A stretch of 64,000 bases of DNA from Symbiopectobacterium purcellii_A. GTDB taxonomy: Bacteria > Pseudomonadota > Gammaproteobacteria > Enterobacterales > Enterobacteriaceae. The notes beneath the pieces were generated by a model. That model was not told the origin of the DNA. It saw only the letters and a program-made list of their open reading frames with translations, and searched no databases. The DNA is taken from NCBI RefSeq assembly GCF_052050035.1, contig NZ_CP189882.1, positions 868,001-932,000 of the forward strand, written 5' to 3'. The position numbers and the translations under genes were made by a program. Below, in pieces: positions 42,407-51,767 of this stretch; position 1 is the stretch's first letter; each line of letters starts with the position of its first letter.

Positions 42407-42860
42407 TTCAAAGGGGGTGGGTCAGTTTTACTTTGGCAGGGTGGGTCAGAATTCAATCGGTATTGACATGTAATCGAGCAATCTCCGCGTAAAGCGCCTG
42501 GATTTGCTGTTGAATAAGCGCTCTTTGTTTTTTCAACATATCAGATTCTTTAACCGATCCCGCATTAGCCGCTTTCCCGTTCAACGCTTTCAGCGATTTG
42601 GTTAGCTTAACGATCTGTTTTTGTAAATGTTGAATACTTTGCTCTACCGTACTTCCGTTTGACGAAGCCTGAGTATTTAGCATACCAAGAGTAATGCTGC
42701 CTAAGGTTACGCTCATTACACCTCCACGCGAAGATAGGGGTTATTGACCGATCGCAACCTGCCGTCGGTGAACGAGCCTATTTTAGCGTGAATATTGTAC
42801 AGCAAATACAAAGAAAAGCGCTCAGCCAAGCTGCTGTGACACGGAGTATGGTTAACATGC

Positions 42861-42886
42861 AAAACCCCGCAGAAGCGGGGTTTTTA
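42861..42886. terminator. Terminator between integrase and flxA-like gene
   Basis: AAAACCCCGC/GCGGGGTTTT stem with a short AGAA loop. Confidence 0.75.
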
Positions 42887-42950
42887 ATCACTGGCTTTAC
42901 TTGGATTAATTACAATGAGTTAATCACTGATTGGGGCCTCCTGATTAACG

Positions 42951-43952
42951 CTAATCACCCAAGGATGTGGATGAAATGTGGATGTTCCCCCTCAGTGGAT
43001 TGAGTGCTATGGCGTCTTGCAGATAGTCCGGTGCAAGATGTGCATAGGTCATGGTCTGCTGAATATTTGCGTGTCCCATTATCTTCTGCAACGTCAGAAT
43101 ATTGCCCCCGTTAATCATAAAGTGCGCAGCAAATGTATGACGTAGTACATGTACGGCCTGGCCTTTAGGCAAGTCGGGTTTGGCCTGACGTAGCGTTTGT
43201 CTGTACTCGTTATAATTCACATTAAACAATATCCCCGATGCCTTGATTTTTACGGCGTGAACCACTTCATCAGAGATGGGAACAGCGCGCACCTTGCCGT
43301 TTTTGGTTTCAGTAAAAGTAACCCTATTATGCTGGATGTGCTCAGCTTTTAGGCTCGTAGCCTCACCCCATCTTGAGCCAGTGCTGAGGCATAAGATTGT
43401 TAGCCGCTTTGCATCGCCCTCTGTTAGTTCTAGCAAGCGTGCTATTTCCTCGCTCGTAAGATAAGACATTTCAGGCGTTTTTTCTTTGAGCGCTGAAAGT
43501 GCTCGTATCGGGTTATCGGCATGATATTCACCCGCATCGATAAGTACGCGAAACATACCGCTCAAGATCGTTTCGTCACGATTGACGGTAGATGCTTTGA
43601 CACCATCTTGAAGCCGCTGAGTACGCCATTCTTTTATGAAGCGTTGGTTCAAGCTGCTTGCCCTTGGGTTATGCATGCTTCTTATGATTCCTAGTAAAGC
43701 GACTTTGCGCTTTTCTGCATACTTAAGACTGCGACCTTCAATCTGCCACCACAACTCCATTAACTCAGATAACCGCCGTTGATCGGCTGGCTTTTCAAGC
43801 CATTCTTTATCGTGCATGTTGCTAACAACATAGCGCTCGTAGGCAACTGCATCCGCTTTTTTCTTGAATATCTTCTGGATCCGGCGGCCATCCCGACCAC
43901 GGGGTCTTACATCTACTTTGTATCGTCCACCATCGAGCGTTTTAATCGTCAT
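42951..43952 (-). CDS. int: P2-type phage integrase (tyrosine recombinase)
   Basis: 333 aa starting MTIKTLDGGRYKVDVRPRGR. The N-terminal arm-binding and SAM-like core-binding domains precede the catalytic domain. That domain carries Arg in STGSRWGEATSL, HxxR in HVLRHTFAAHF, His in MGHANIQQ and nucleophile Tyr in TMTYAHLAP. The frame is intact, but no other phage gene is present and MITE-A lies 18 bp upstream of the start. It is an orphan from a lost P2-like prophage. Confidence 0.9.
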   Translation of the reverse strand: MTIKTLDGGRYKVDVRPRGRDGRRIQKIFKKKADAVAYERYVVSNMHDKEWLEKPADQRRLSELMELWWQIEGRSLKYAEKRKVALLGIIRSMHNPRASSLNQRFIKEWRTQRLQDGVKASTVNRDETILSGMFRVLIDAGEYHADNPIRALSALKEKTPEMSYLTSEEIARLLELTEGDAKRLTILCLSTGSRWGEATSLKAEHIQHNRVTFTETKNGKVRAVPISDEVVHAVKIKASGILFNVNYNEYRQTLRQAKPDLPKGQAVHVLRHTFAAHFMINGGNILTLQKIMGHANIQQTMTYAHLAPDYLQDAIALNPLRGNIHISSTSLGD

Positions 43953-43970
43953 GATTACGCCCTCCGGTCA

Positions 43971-44066
43971 TATAGCCAAGCGACATTATTTTGATAACAG
44001 CCAGCTATGCTTCTTTGCCGCATATCAGGGCATAGGATGTAATCATTTTTAAGTCGGTTGGCTATA
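43971..44066 (-). mobile_element. MITE-A copy 2
   Basis: A 96-bp unit including both TAs, in reverse orientation. The left flank is the integrase upstream region and the right flank is the interior of IS5-type copy D. The MITE therefore marks a junction of unrelated sequences. Confidence 0.92.
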
Positions 44067-44804
44067 CCTTGAAAACCGGTATCTGCCCAGATGGTTACCT
44101 CAGGAGGAATATGGCGAATTATATCGACTTTATCGAGTAAGCGTTTATCGTGACCGCGCCCATTTTTGCTCATGGGGATAAATCCAATTTGCCTTGTTTC
44201 GTCAGTCATAATAAGCCCTTTTCGAGTGGTCTGTCTTTTCTTTCCCGAATACATTTTTTTTCGCCGACGCAGATTCTTAGGCTTTTGGACAGGTCGCTCT
44301 GTCCCATCAATAAAGACGTCTTTAACTCCAGGAAAGGCGCGAAAAAATTCCTCAGCAGAGCGAATTTGACGAGCGGGCAAAACACATTCTCGCCCCAAGG
44401 TCATCTCTAAAACCGGCAATAATATTTTTACCCAGCGACATACCCGTGTTCTATCTAAACCAAAAAGAAGTCCTTGCAAATCATAGGTCGGATAACATTT
44501 TAAATACAATAAAATAAAAAGCAGTTTATCTAATGGGGTTGGGATAAATCCTTTCTGCCCTGCACCCATCTGCCGCTCGTGATCTTTTCGATTCTTTTTC
44601 CGATAAATCAAATAACAAGCTGAAAATTCAGCGGCTAAATTTTTCAATTCTTCGACTGATAATCCAATGATTGCTTTACATAAACGATTATCTCGTAACA
44701 ACCGCTCTTTGTTGATCATTTCAAACCTTTATTCTCTAAGTTAAACCTCTTTTTATTCTCAATAGCCTGACAAAAAATGCAAGTCTCTATTCAGCAACTA
44801 GTTT
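44065..44804 (-). mobile_element. IS5-family (DDE_4 type) copy D, 3' part missing
   Basis: The 5' terminus ...GCAACTAGTTT at 44804 and transposase codons from MINKERLL to TGFQGI are present. The 3' third is replaced by the MITE-A junction. Dead. Confidence 0.92.
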
Positions 44805-45408
44805 TCTGTTTAAACACAAAACCACCTGGTTCATGATTCTGGGGAACTTCTCCATCATGTTCACCATTTCGGTGTACCTGACCTGGTTGCCAAGTTATCT
44901 GGAGAGATCGCTCGGCTTCAGCCTGATGAAAACCGGCTGGGTGGCGTCCATTCCGTTCTTTGCCGGGATTATGGGGGTGTTGGTGGGGGGCGTGATTTCC
45001 GACCGGTTGATTCGTCGCGGTACCAACACCATTACCGCACGTAACATCCCGATTGTGTGCGGTGCTGCACTGGCCGCCTGCTTTGTGGCACCGATCCCCT
45101 TCGTACACGACACCACCTTGTGTATCGCCGCGCTGCTGTCGCTGGGCTATTTCTGTTCTCAGATGCCGTCAGGTGTTATCTGGACGCTGGCGACGGATAT
45201 TGCACCGAAATCGCAGGTGGCTTCACTGGGTGCTATCCAGAACTTCGGCGGATTCCTCGGCGCGGCCAGCGCCCCGATCGTCACGGGGATTATTCTTGAT
45301 ACAACGGGCACCTTCACCAACGCCTTCCTGTTTGGTGCCTTCCTGCTCATGCTGGGGGCTATCAGCTACGGCTTCTTTGTGAAAAAGCCGATTCAGGCTG
45401 TGGAATAA
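44805..45408 (+). pseudogene. MFS transporter, only the C-terminal half left
   Basis: The frame comes out of the IS5 end with LFKHKTTWFMILGNFSIMFT and continues for ~195 residues through about six membrane helices. The segments AGIMGVLVGGVISDRLIRRG and ALLSLGYFCSQMPSGVIWTL are visible. Anion:cation-symporter-like MFS. The N-terminal half is not in the window. It is convergent with glpE. Confidence 0.88.
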
Positions 45409-45451
45409 CCTTGCCCTATCCCGACGCGTCATGGCGTCGGGATGTCCCGCT

Positions 45452-45784
45452 TCACGCGTTGTCCGACGCTGATGCCACATCTTGCGGAAAATCGCGCTGC
45501 CAGGCGTCATAGCCGCCATCCACGCTGTATACCGCCTCAAATCCCAGGCTCAACAGATACTGTGCCGCATTGCGGCTGCTAATGCCGTGATAACACATCA
45601 CCATCACCGGCTGATCGAATTCGGCGTCACGCACAAAATCAGACAGCGTTTCATTCGTCAGGTGCAGCGCCTGCGGCACATGCCCGGTGGCGTAACTTTG
45701 CGCATCGCGGATATCCACCATCACGCCGTGTTTCTGCCAGCGCTCATGGGCTTGCTCAATGCTGAGACACTCAAACTGTTCCAT
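45452..45784 (-). CDS. glpE: Thiosulfate sulfurtransferase GlpE
   Basis: 110-aa single-domain rhodanese. The active-site Cys loop is MCYHGISSRNAAQYL. MEQFECLSIEQAHERWQ is chosen as start by family length; the ATG 7 codons upstream is less likely. It transfers sulfur from thiosulfate to cyanide or thioredoxin. In E. coli it neighbours glpG and glpR, which are not here. Its upstream side is cut off by an IS cluster 149 bp away. Confidence 0.93.
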   Translation of the reverse strand: MEQFECLSIEQAHERWQKHGVMVDIRDAQSYATGHVPQALHLTNETLSDFVRDAEFDQPVMVMCYHGISSRNAAQYLLSLGFEAVYSVDGGYDAWQRDFPQDVASASDNA

Positions 45785-45932
45785 ACAAATACCACCTCGG
45801 GACAAAGGAAAAAGGCATTACGGCACAGCGCACGCCAATGTGAGAGAGATGCTACTGTTTCAGTAAGGTAAGTCAATCGTCACATTTCTGTAATAAAATA
45901 TTTTTCGTTATGCGAAAAAAAGAGCCATGATG

Positions 45933-48054
45933 GAGAGTGTAAAAAGATCTGTGTAAATGGCATTTTGAGGAAAACCTTCAGAGGACAAAAAATGCCTATC
46001 AGCAACGAACTTATTGACCAACTGCTTCAGGATTGCCACTCCCCTCAGGAGCTTTTGGGTGAATCAGGCCTACTCAAGGAGCTGACTAAAAGACTGGCGG
46101 AACGGGTTCTTCAAGCTGAGATGGAGATACACCTTGGATATGCTAAGCATGACCCGGCTGGTAATAATTCAGGCAACTCCCGCAATGGCAAGACATCCAA
46201 GAGCGTACGTAGCCAAAATGGGGCGCTCGAGCTCGATATTCCGCGCGACCGCAACAGTACCTTCGAGCCGACACTGATCGGTAAGCACGAAAAGCAGCTT
46301 AACGGCTTCGATGACCGCATTATTTCTCTCTATTCCAGAGGGCTATCAACCCGTGATATTCAGGCTCACTTTAAAGAAGTCTACGGGGTCGATGTTTCCG
46401 CTGGCTTCATTTCTCAAGTGACCAATGCCGTGATGGATGACGTTAAGCGCTGGCAGCAACGGCCGCTGGATGCGTTTTATCCCATTGTTTACCTTGACTG
46501 TATTGTGGTCAAAAGCCAGGACGGCGGAGCCGTGACCAACAAGTCTGTTTACTTGGCTCTAGGCATCAACGGCCAGGGCGAAAAAGAGCTGCTGGGGCTA
46601 TGGATAGCCAAAACCGAGGGGGCCAAGTTCTGGTTATCTGTAATGACAGAACTGAAAAATCGTGGGCTACAGGACATCTTCATCGCCTGCTGCGATGGCC
46701 TGAAGGGCTTTCCTGATGCCATTGAAGCTGTTTACCCGCATACGCGGGTACAGCTTTGCATCGTGCATCAGGTGCGGAACTCGCTGCGCTATAGCTAAAC
46801 GACTTAATTTTGATTACATTATTTAAATGAGCTATTCAATTGATTTTAGACGTAAAGTGATATCTACACGGAAAAACGAAGGGTTGAGTATCCGAGAAAC
46901 AGCGAAGCAATTTCGGATTGGCCCTGCCTCTGTATCGCGTTGGATTAATCAAATAGAGTCAAAAGCATCGACCACGCGTCAGCGAAAGATCGATAAATCC
47001 GAGTTGATAAAAGATGTTGAACAATATCCAGATGCTTACCAAAAAGAACGTGCAGAGCGTTTTGGCGTTTGTCAGAAGGCCATTTGGCAAGCGCTTAAAA
47101 AGCTGGGATTGACCTATAAAAAAAACTCTACGTCATCCGAAAGCCGACGAAAACGCCCGGCAGGGATTTCAACAAAAAAAACAACAGTATGAAAAAAGAA
47201 GGTAAACCTATTGTTTTTATTGATGAAAGTGGTTTTTCACACGATACCCCACGGACTCACGGCTATTCCCCACGGACTCACGGCTATTCCCCAAAAGGTC
47301 AACGGTGTTTTGGCCTGAAGAACTGGGGAGCTAGGGGAAGAACAAATGTTATCGGCGCTTTATTAGGCACAACGCTGTTTGCTATCGGATTATTTGATAT
47401 CAATATTAACAGCGATGTTTTCTATGCCTGGGTCACACAAGTCCTTATCCCAGTACTCCCTAAAAACAGTGTAATCATGATGGACAATGCCACTTTTCAC
47501 AAAAAACATAATATTCAACAAGTCATCATCGATGCAGGGTATATGGTGGAGTATTTGCCTACATATTCGCCAGATCTTAACCCAATTGAGCATAAATGGG
47601 CACAAGCAAAAAGCAAAAAAAGAGAGATGGGTTGCGATACAGAGAGTTTGTTCTCAGTCCATATGGTGTAATCAAAATTAAGTCGCTTGGCTATACGTCG
47701 GCTGGAAAGAGCGTAAAGCCGTTGCTGCTGACCTCCGCACTATCTATAGTTCCGCAACGCTAGAGGGCGCTGAAGAGGCCCTGGATGCCTTCGCGGCCAA
47801 ATGGGATGAGCAGTTCCCGACGATCAGCCCATCGTGGAGAAATAATTGGGAACGTCTCATCGTCATTTTTGATTTTCCGCCGGAGATCCGCAAGGTTATC
47901 TACACCACCAACGCGATAGAGTCGTTAAATGCTTCATTGCGCAAGATAACGAAAACGCGACGAATATTTCCAACGGATGACTCGGTGCTAAAATTATTCT
48001 ATCTAGCCTTGCATAATATCTCGGCTAAATGGACCCTACCAATCAGAGACTGGA
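45933..48054 (+). mobile_element. IS256-family variant copy 4, left part, with IS630 copy 4 inside
   Basis: The divergent left end GAGAGTGTAAAAAGATCTGT and many silent differences show an older subfamily. The transposase starts at 45992 and is cut by IS630 at 46790. It resumes at 47696 and runs into IS30 at 48055. The matching 3' remainder is at 59779-59895. Confidence 0.9.
46790..47695 (+). mobile_element. IS630-family element, copy 4, with tandem duplication
   Basis: 906 bp. It differs from the 884-bp copies by one extra A after the orfB ATG region (near 47190) and by a 21-bp tandem repeat around 47250-47290. The latter gives the protein repeat PRTHGYS-PRTHGYS. The extra A puts an ATG (47189) in frame with the catalytic domain, a 160-aa ORF. 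Confidence 0.9.
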
Positions 48055-48365
48055 GCCCCATTCCCACTCGAAACGCAACAAAGTGACCCACTTGCCAGAG
48101 TCGGATAAAATCACCGTTCTGGCCATACTGGAGAGCCTGTTGCATGCAGGGAAAACATCTGACTCAGAAAGAACGGTTCTACATCGAAAAGCGGCGTGGT
48201 GAAGGTGTCAACCAAGCTACCATCGCCAGAGAGCTTGCTCTGCCTCGCTCGACCATCAGCAGGGAACTCAGACGCAATACCGACCCTACTTTCAATGGTG
48301 TCTACTGCTGTAGAAGGGCGGACACTCTGGCCCGGGAACGCCGTCATAAGCCTCTGCCAAACAAT
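48055..48365 (+). mobile_element. IS30-family copy 2, left fragment
   Basis: Left terminus GCCCCATTCCCACTCG and the first ~75 transposase codons (start 48144), cut by IS5-type copy E after CCAAACAAT. The right fragment is at 59196-59778. Confidence 0.9.
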
Positions 48366-48629
48366 AAACTAGTTGCTGAATAGAGACTTGCATTTTTTGT
48401 CAGGCTATTGAGAATAAAAAGAGGTTTAACTTAGAGAATAAAGGTTTGAAATGATCAACAAAGAGCGGTTGTTACGAGATAATCGTTTATGTAAAGCAAT
48501 CATTGGATTATCAGTCGAAGAATTGAAAAATTTAGCCGCTGAATTTTCAGCTTGTTATTTGATTTATCGGAAAAAGAATCGAAAAGATCACGAGCGGCAG
48601 ATGGGTGCAGGGCAGAAAGGATTTATCCC
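48366..48629 (+). mobile_element. IS5-family (DDE_4 type) copy E, 5' fragment
   Basis: Terminus AAACTAGTTGCTGAATAG and transposase codons MINKERLL to QKGFIP, cut at TTTATCCC by an IS256 insertion. Confidence 0.9.
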
Positions 48630-48655
48630 GAGACTGTAAAATAATCTGTGTAAAT

Positions 48656-50162
48656 GAGACTGTAAAATAATCTGTGTAAATGGCATTTTGAGGAAAACCT
48701 TCAAAGGATAACAAAATGCCTATCAGCAACGAACTTATTGACCAACTGCTTCAAGATTGTCACTCCCCTCAGGATCTGCTGGGTGAATCAGGCCTACTCA
48801 AGGTGCTGACTAAAAGACTGGCGGAACGGGTTCTTCAAGCTGAGATGGAGATGCACCTTGGGTATGCTAAGCATGACCCGGCAGGTAATCATTCAGGCAA
48901 CTCCCGCAATGGCAAGACATCCAAGAGCGTACGTAGCCAAAATGGGGAGATCGAGCTCGATATTCCGCGCGACCGCAACAGTACCTTCGAGCCGACACTG
49001 ATCGGTAAGAACGAAAAACAGCTTAACGGCTTCGATGACCGCATTATTTCTCTCTATTCCAGAGGGTTATCAACCCGTGATATTCAGGCACACTTTAAAG
49101 AAGTCTACGGGGTCGATGTTTCCGCTGGCTTCATTTCTCAAGTGACCAATGCTGTGATGGATGAAGTTAAGCGCTGGCAGCAACGGCCGCTGGATGCGCT
49201 TTATCCCATTGTTTACCTTGACTGTATTGTTGTCAAAAGCCAGGACGGCGGAGCCGTGGCCAACAAGTCTGTTTATCTGGCCCTCGGCGTCAACGGCCAG
49301 GGCGAAAAAGAGCTGCTGGGGCTATGGATAGCCAAAACTGAGGGGGCCAAGTTCTGGTTATCTGTGATGACAGAACTGAAAAATCGTGGGCTAAAGGACA
49401 TCTTCGTCGCCTGCTGCGATGGCCTGAAAGGCTTTCCTGATGCCATTGAAGCTGTTTACCCGCATACGCGGGTACAGCTCTGCATTGTGCATCAGGTGCG
49501 GAACTCGCTGCGCTACGTCGGCTGGAAAGAGCGTAAGGCCGTTGCTGCTGACCTGCGCACCATCTATAGTTCCGCAACGCTAGAGGGCGCTGAAGAGGCC
49601 CTGGATGCCTTCGCGGCCAAATGGGATGAACAGTTCCCGACGATCAGCCCGTCGTGGAGAAATAATTGGGAACGTCTCATCGTCATTTTTGACTTTCCGC
49701 CGGAGATCCGCAAGGTTATCTACACCACCAACGCGATAGAGTCGTTAAATGGCTTTGTTGAATAATTTAACCGTTTGATTTACATCTTCTTTAGTTAGAA
49801 TGCATTTACAGAGAATGTATTTTGTTAGAACGACAAATCAAATAGTTAGCACAATAAAAAGCATTCCGAGAGGAAAAATTAGTCGTTGAAATTTTATAAT
49901 GCTTATATAAATCAGTATCTTAAATTATTCAACAAAGCCTCGTTAAATGCTTCATTGCGCAAGATAACGAAAACGCGACGAATATTTCCAACGGATGACT
50001 CGGTGATAAAATTACTCTATCTAGCCTTGCATAATATCTCTGCTAAATGGACCTTGCCAATCAGAGACTGGAAACCTGCTATGAGCCAATTCATGTTGAT
50101 GTATGGAGAACGAATCTCCGGTTAAGCAATGGAGCCATTTACACAAAATTCTTTACAGACTC
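48656..50162 (+). mobile_element. IS256-family copy 5, inside another IS256 end, split by MITE-B
   Basis: 1309 bp plus a 198-bp MITE-B insertion. It is flanked by the 8-bp duplication GTGTAAAT (48648-48655 and 50163-50170), which belongs to the outer IS256. The transposase starts at 48716 and is interrupted at codon ~345. Confidence 0.95.
49751..49939 (+). mobile_element. MITE-B copy 2
   Basis: 189 bp, perfect 9-bp duplication TCGTTAAAT (49742-49750 and 49940-49948), inserted in IS256 copy 5 within the catalytic-Glu region of the transposase. Confidence 0.95.
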
Positions 50163-50182
50163 GTGTAAATGGCATTTTGAGG

Positions 50183-51332
50183 GGCTTTGTTGAATAAATC
50201 AGAATTAGCCGACAGGATGACTCCCTCTGCTACACCTGTTATCCTATCCTGACGCTGTGTGGCATACCCAACAACGTCATACGGTTCAGCGCTTTGACCA
50301 TCGCTATGGCTTCACCTACTTGAGCCTCATAGTCACGCAGGCTCAGATGGCCACCCAGCAAAGTTTTTATGCGGAACATCGCTGTTTCTGCCACTGAACG
50401 CCGGTGATAACCCACTTTCTTTTTCCACATATCATTACTCCCGCTCAGACGCTGATTCGCCACCGCATGGTTACGTTCATGGTACTTGTCCGGCCAGTAT
50501 TTGGCTCCGCTTCGCGGCGGGATAAGGGGCCTGATTTTCTTTCTTAGCAACGCATCGTGGCAGTAACGGGCGTCATAAGCACCGTCTGCTGACACTTCCC
50601 TGATTTTTCGGTGGGTTTGGTTAATCAGGCCCGGCAGTGCCTGCGCATCTGTCGTTCCGCTGAGCGATAAGTCGGCACAGATAATCTCATGCGTCGCACT
50701 GTCTGCTGCCAGATGAAGCTTGCGCCACACTCTTCGTCTGTCAGCCCCATGCTGCCTGACTTTCCATTCACCTTCGCCAAAGACCTTCAGACCGGTACTG
50801 TCGATGACCAGATGCGATATTTCACCACGCGTTGGCGTTTTTATGCTGATACTGACGGTTTTTGCCCGCCGACTGACCAGAGAGTAGTCCGGGCAGCGCA
50901 GTGGCAGGCTCATCAGTGTAAAAACCGAGTCGACAAAGCCCTGTAATGCCCGGAGCGACAGGTTAAACACGCGCTTTATCATCAAAACCGTGGTATAGCC
51001 AAGCGACATTATTTTGATAACAGCCAGCTATGCTTCTTTGCCGCATATCAGGGCATAGGATGTAATCATTTTTAAGTCGGTTGGCTATAACAGCCATATC
51101 GGTGTAGTAAAGCGGCCGACCACGACCTTCAGGCGAAGCACTGTCAGTCCATGCAGCGATGGCGGACTCATCAAGCCAGACCGTCAGGGAGCCGCGTTGT
51201 CTGAGTGCGTTGTTGTAGGTGGGCCAGTTGGTGATTTTAAACTTTTGCTTTGCCATGGGGAGCTGCTATCGGGAGCGATGATAGTGCTTTGATCCGGCGA
51301 TCCCCTGAAAGTTCGATTTATTCAACAAAGCC
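50183..51332 (-). mobile_element. IS903-group element, copy C, split by MITE-A
   Basis: 1056 bp plus a 94-bp MITE-A insertion. The flanks do not match (IS256 DNA left, IS5 DNA right), so a rearrangement followed insertion. The transposase is disrupted at codon ~60. Confidence 0.92.
50994..51089 (-). mobile_element. MITE-A copy 3
   Basis: A 96-bp unit with TA duplication, cleanly inserted in IS903 copy C (native GTGGTAACAGC on both sides). Confidence 0.94.
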
Positions 51333-51601
51333 CTAATGGAGTTGGGATAAATCCTTTCTGCCCTGCACCCATCTGCCGCTCGTGATCTTTTCGATTCTTT
51401 TTCCGATAAATCAAATAACAAGCTGAAAATTCAGCGGCTAAATTTTTCAATTCTTCGACTGATAATCCAATGATTGCTTTACATAAACGATTATCTCGTA
51501 ACAACCGCTCTTTCATTTCAAACCTTTATTCTCTAAGTTAAACCTCTTTTTATTCTCAATAGCCTGACAAAAAATGCAAGTCTCTATTCAGCAACTAGTT
51601 T
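51333..51601 (-). mobile_element. IS5-family (DDE_4 type) copy F, 5' fragment
   Basis: Carries the terminus ...GCAACTAGTTT and the first ~55 transposase codons. A 6-bp deletion removes codons 2-3 (the start reads MKERLL). Confidence 0.88.
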
Positions 51602-51701
51602 AGAGACTGGAAACCGGCTATGAGCCAATTCATGTTGATGTATGGAGATCGGATTTCCGGTTAAGCGATGGAGCCATTTACACGAAATTCTTTACAGACT
51701 C
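51602..51701 (+). mobile_element. IS256-family variant, 3'-end fragment
   Basis: The last 100 bp of the variant subfamily, ending ...CGAAATTCTTTACAGACTC. It was cut by IS5-type copy F. Confidence 0.9.
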
Positions 51702-51730
51702 GTCGGATGCCGTAAACCGCAATAAAAAAG

Positions 51731-51753
51731 GAGGCAAACGCCTCCTTTTCTTT
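51731..51753 (-). terminator. Terminator after speA
   Basis: Stem AAAGGAGGC/GCCTCCTTT with a short loop, 15 bp beyond the speA stop. On the - strand it is followed by a T-run (the AATAAAAAA before it). Confidence 0.78.
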
Positions 51754-51767
51754 CTTATGCCTTCAGA

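Larger units (their letters stand above)
39623..42468 (+). mobile_element. IS21-family element B, both ends present, containing IS630 copy 3
   Basis: The left end TGTCGCTACCGATGTAAAAC and right end ...TCAATCGGTATTGACA are flanked by the duplication TGTAAT. Multiple end repeats with TGACCCACC occur at both termini. The element is 2846 bp including an 882-bp IS630 insertion. Both genes have lesions (see istA and istB). Confidence 0.94.
39502..42716 (-). pseudogene. FlxA-like protein gene split by IS21
   Basis: The 5' part (42716 to 42469) encodes MSVTLGSITLGMLNTQASSN and a coiled-coil segment ending ALYAEIARL. Removing IS21 and one copy of the 6-bp duplication TGTAAT restores a single frame. 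It continues QRQKAEKNSMVSPATTTRQD and ends ...SGHKINVYA at 39502. FlxA-like proteins are small and often linked to flagellar regulons or prophages. Here it lies beside a phage integrase. Only the insertion breaks it, so the event is young. Confidence 0.85.
48630..50182 (+). mobile_element. Outer IS256-family copy: 5' terminus interrupted by another IS256
   Basis: Only 26 bp of the outer copy (48630-48655) precede the inner IS256. It resumes at 50163 (GTGTAAATGGCATTTTGAGG) for 20 bp and is then cut by IS903 copy C. The rest of the outer copy is missing. Confidence 0.9.

Noticed and set aside
42788..43003. 71-codon frame between the flxA-like gene and integrase
   Set aside because: It runs through a strong terminator hairpin and into the integrase 3' end; not gene-like.
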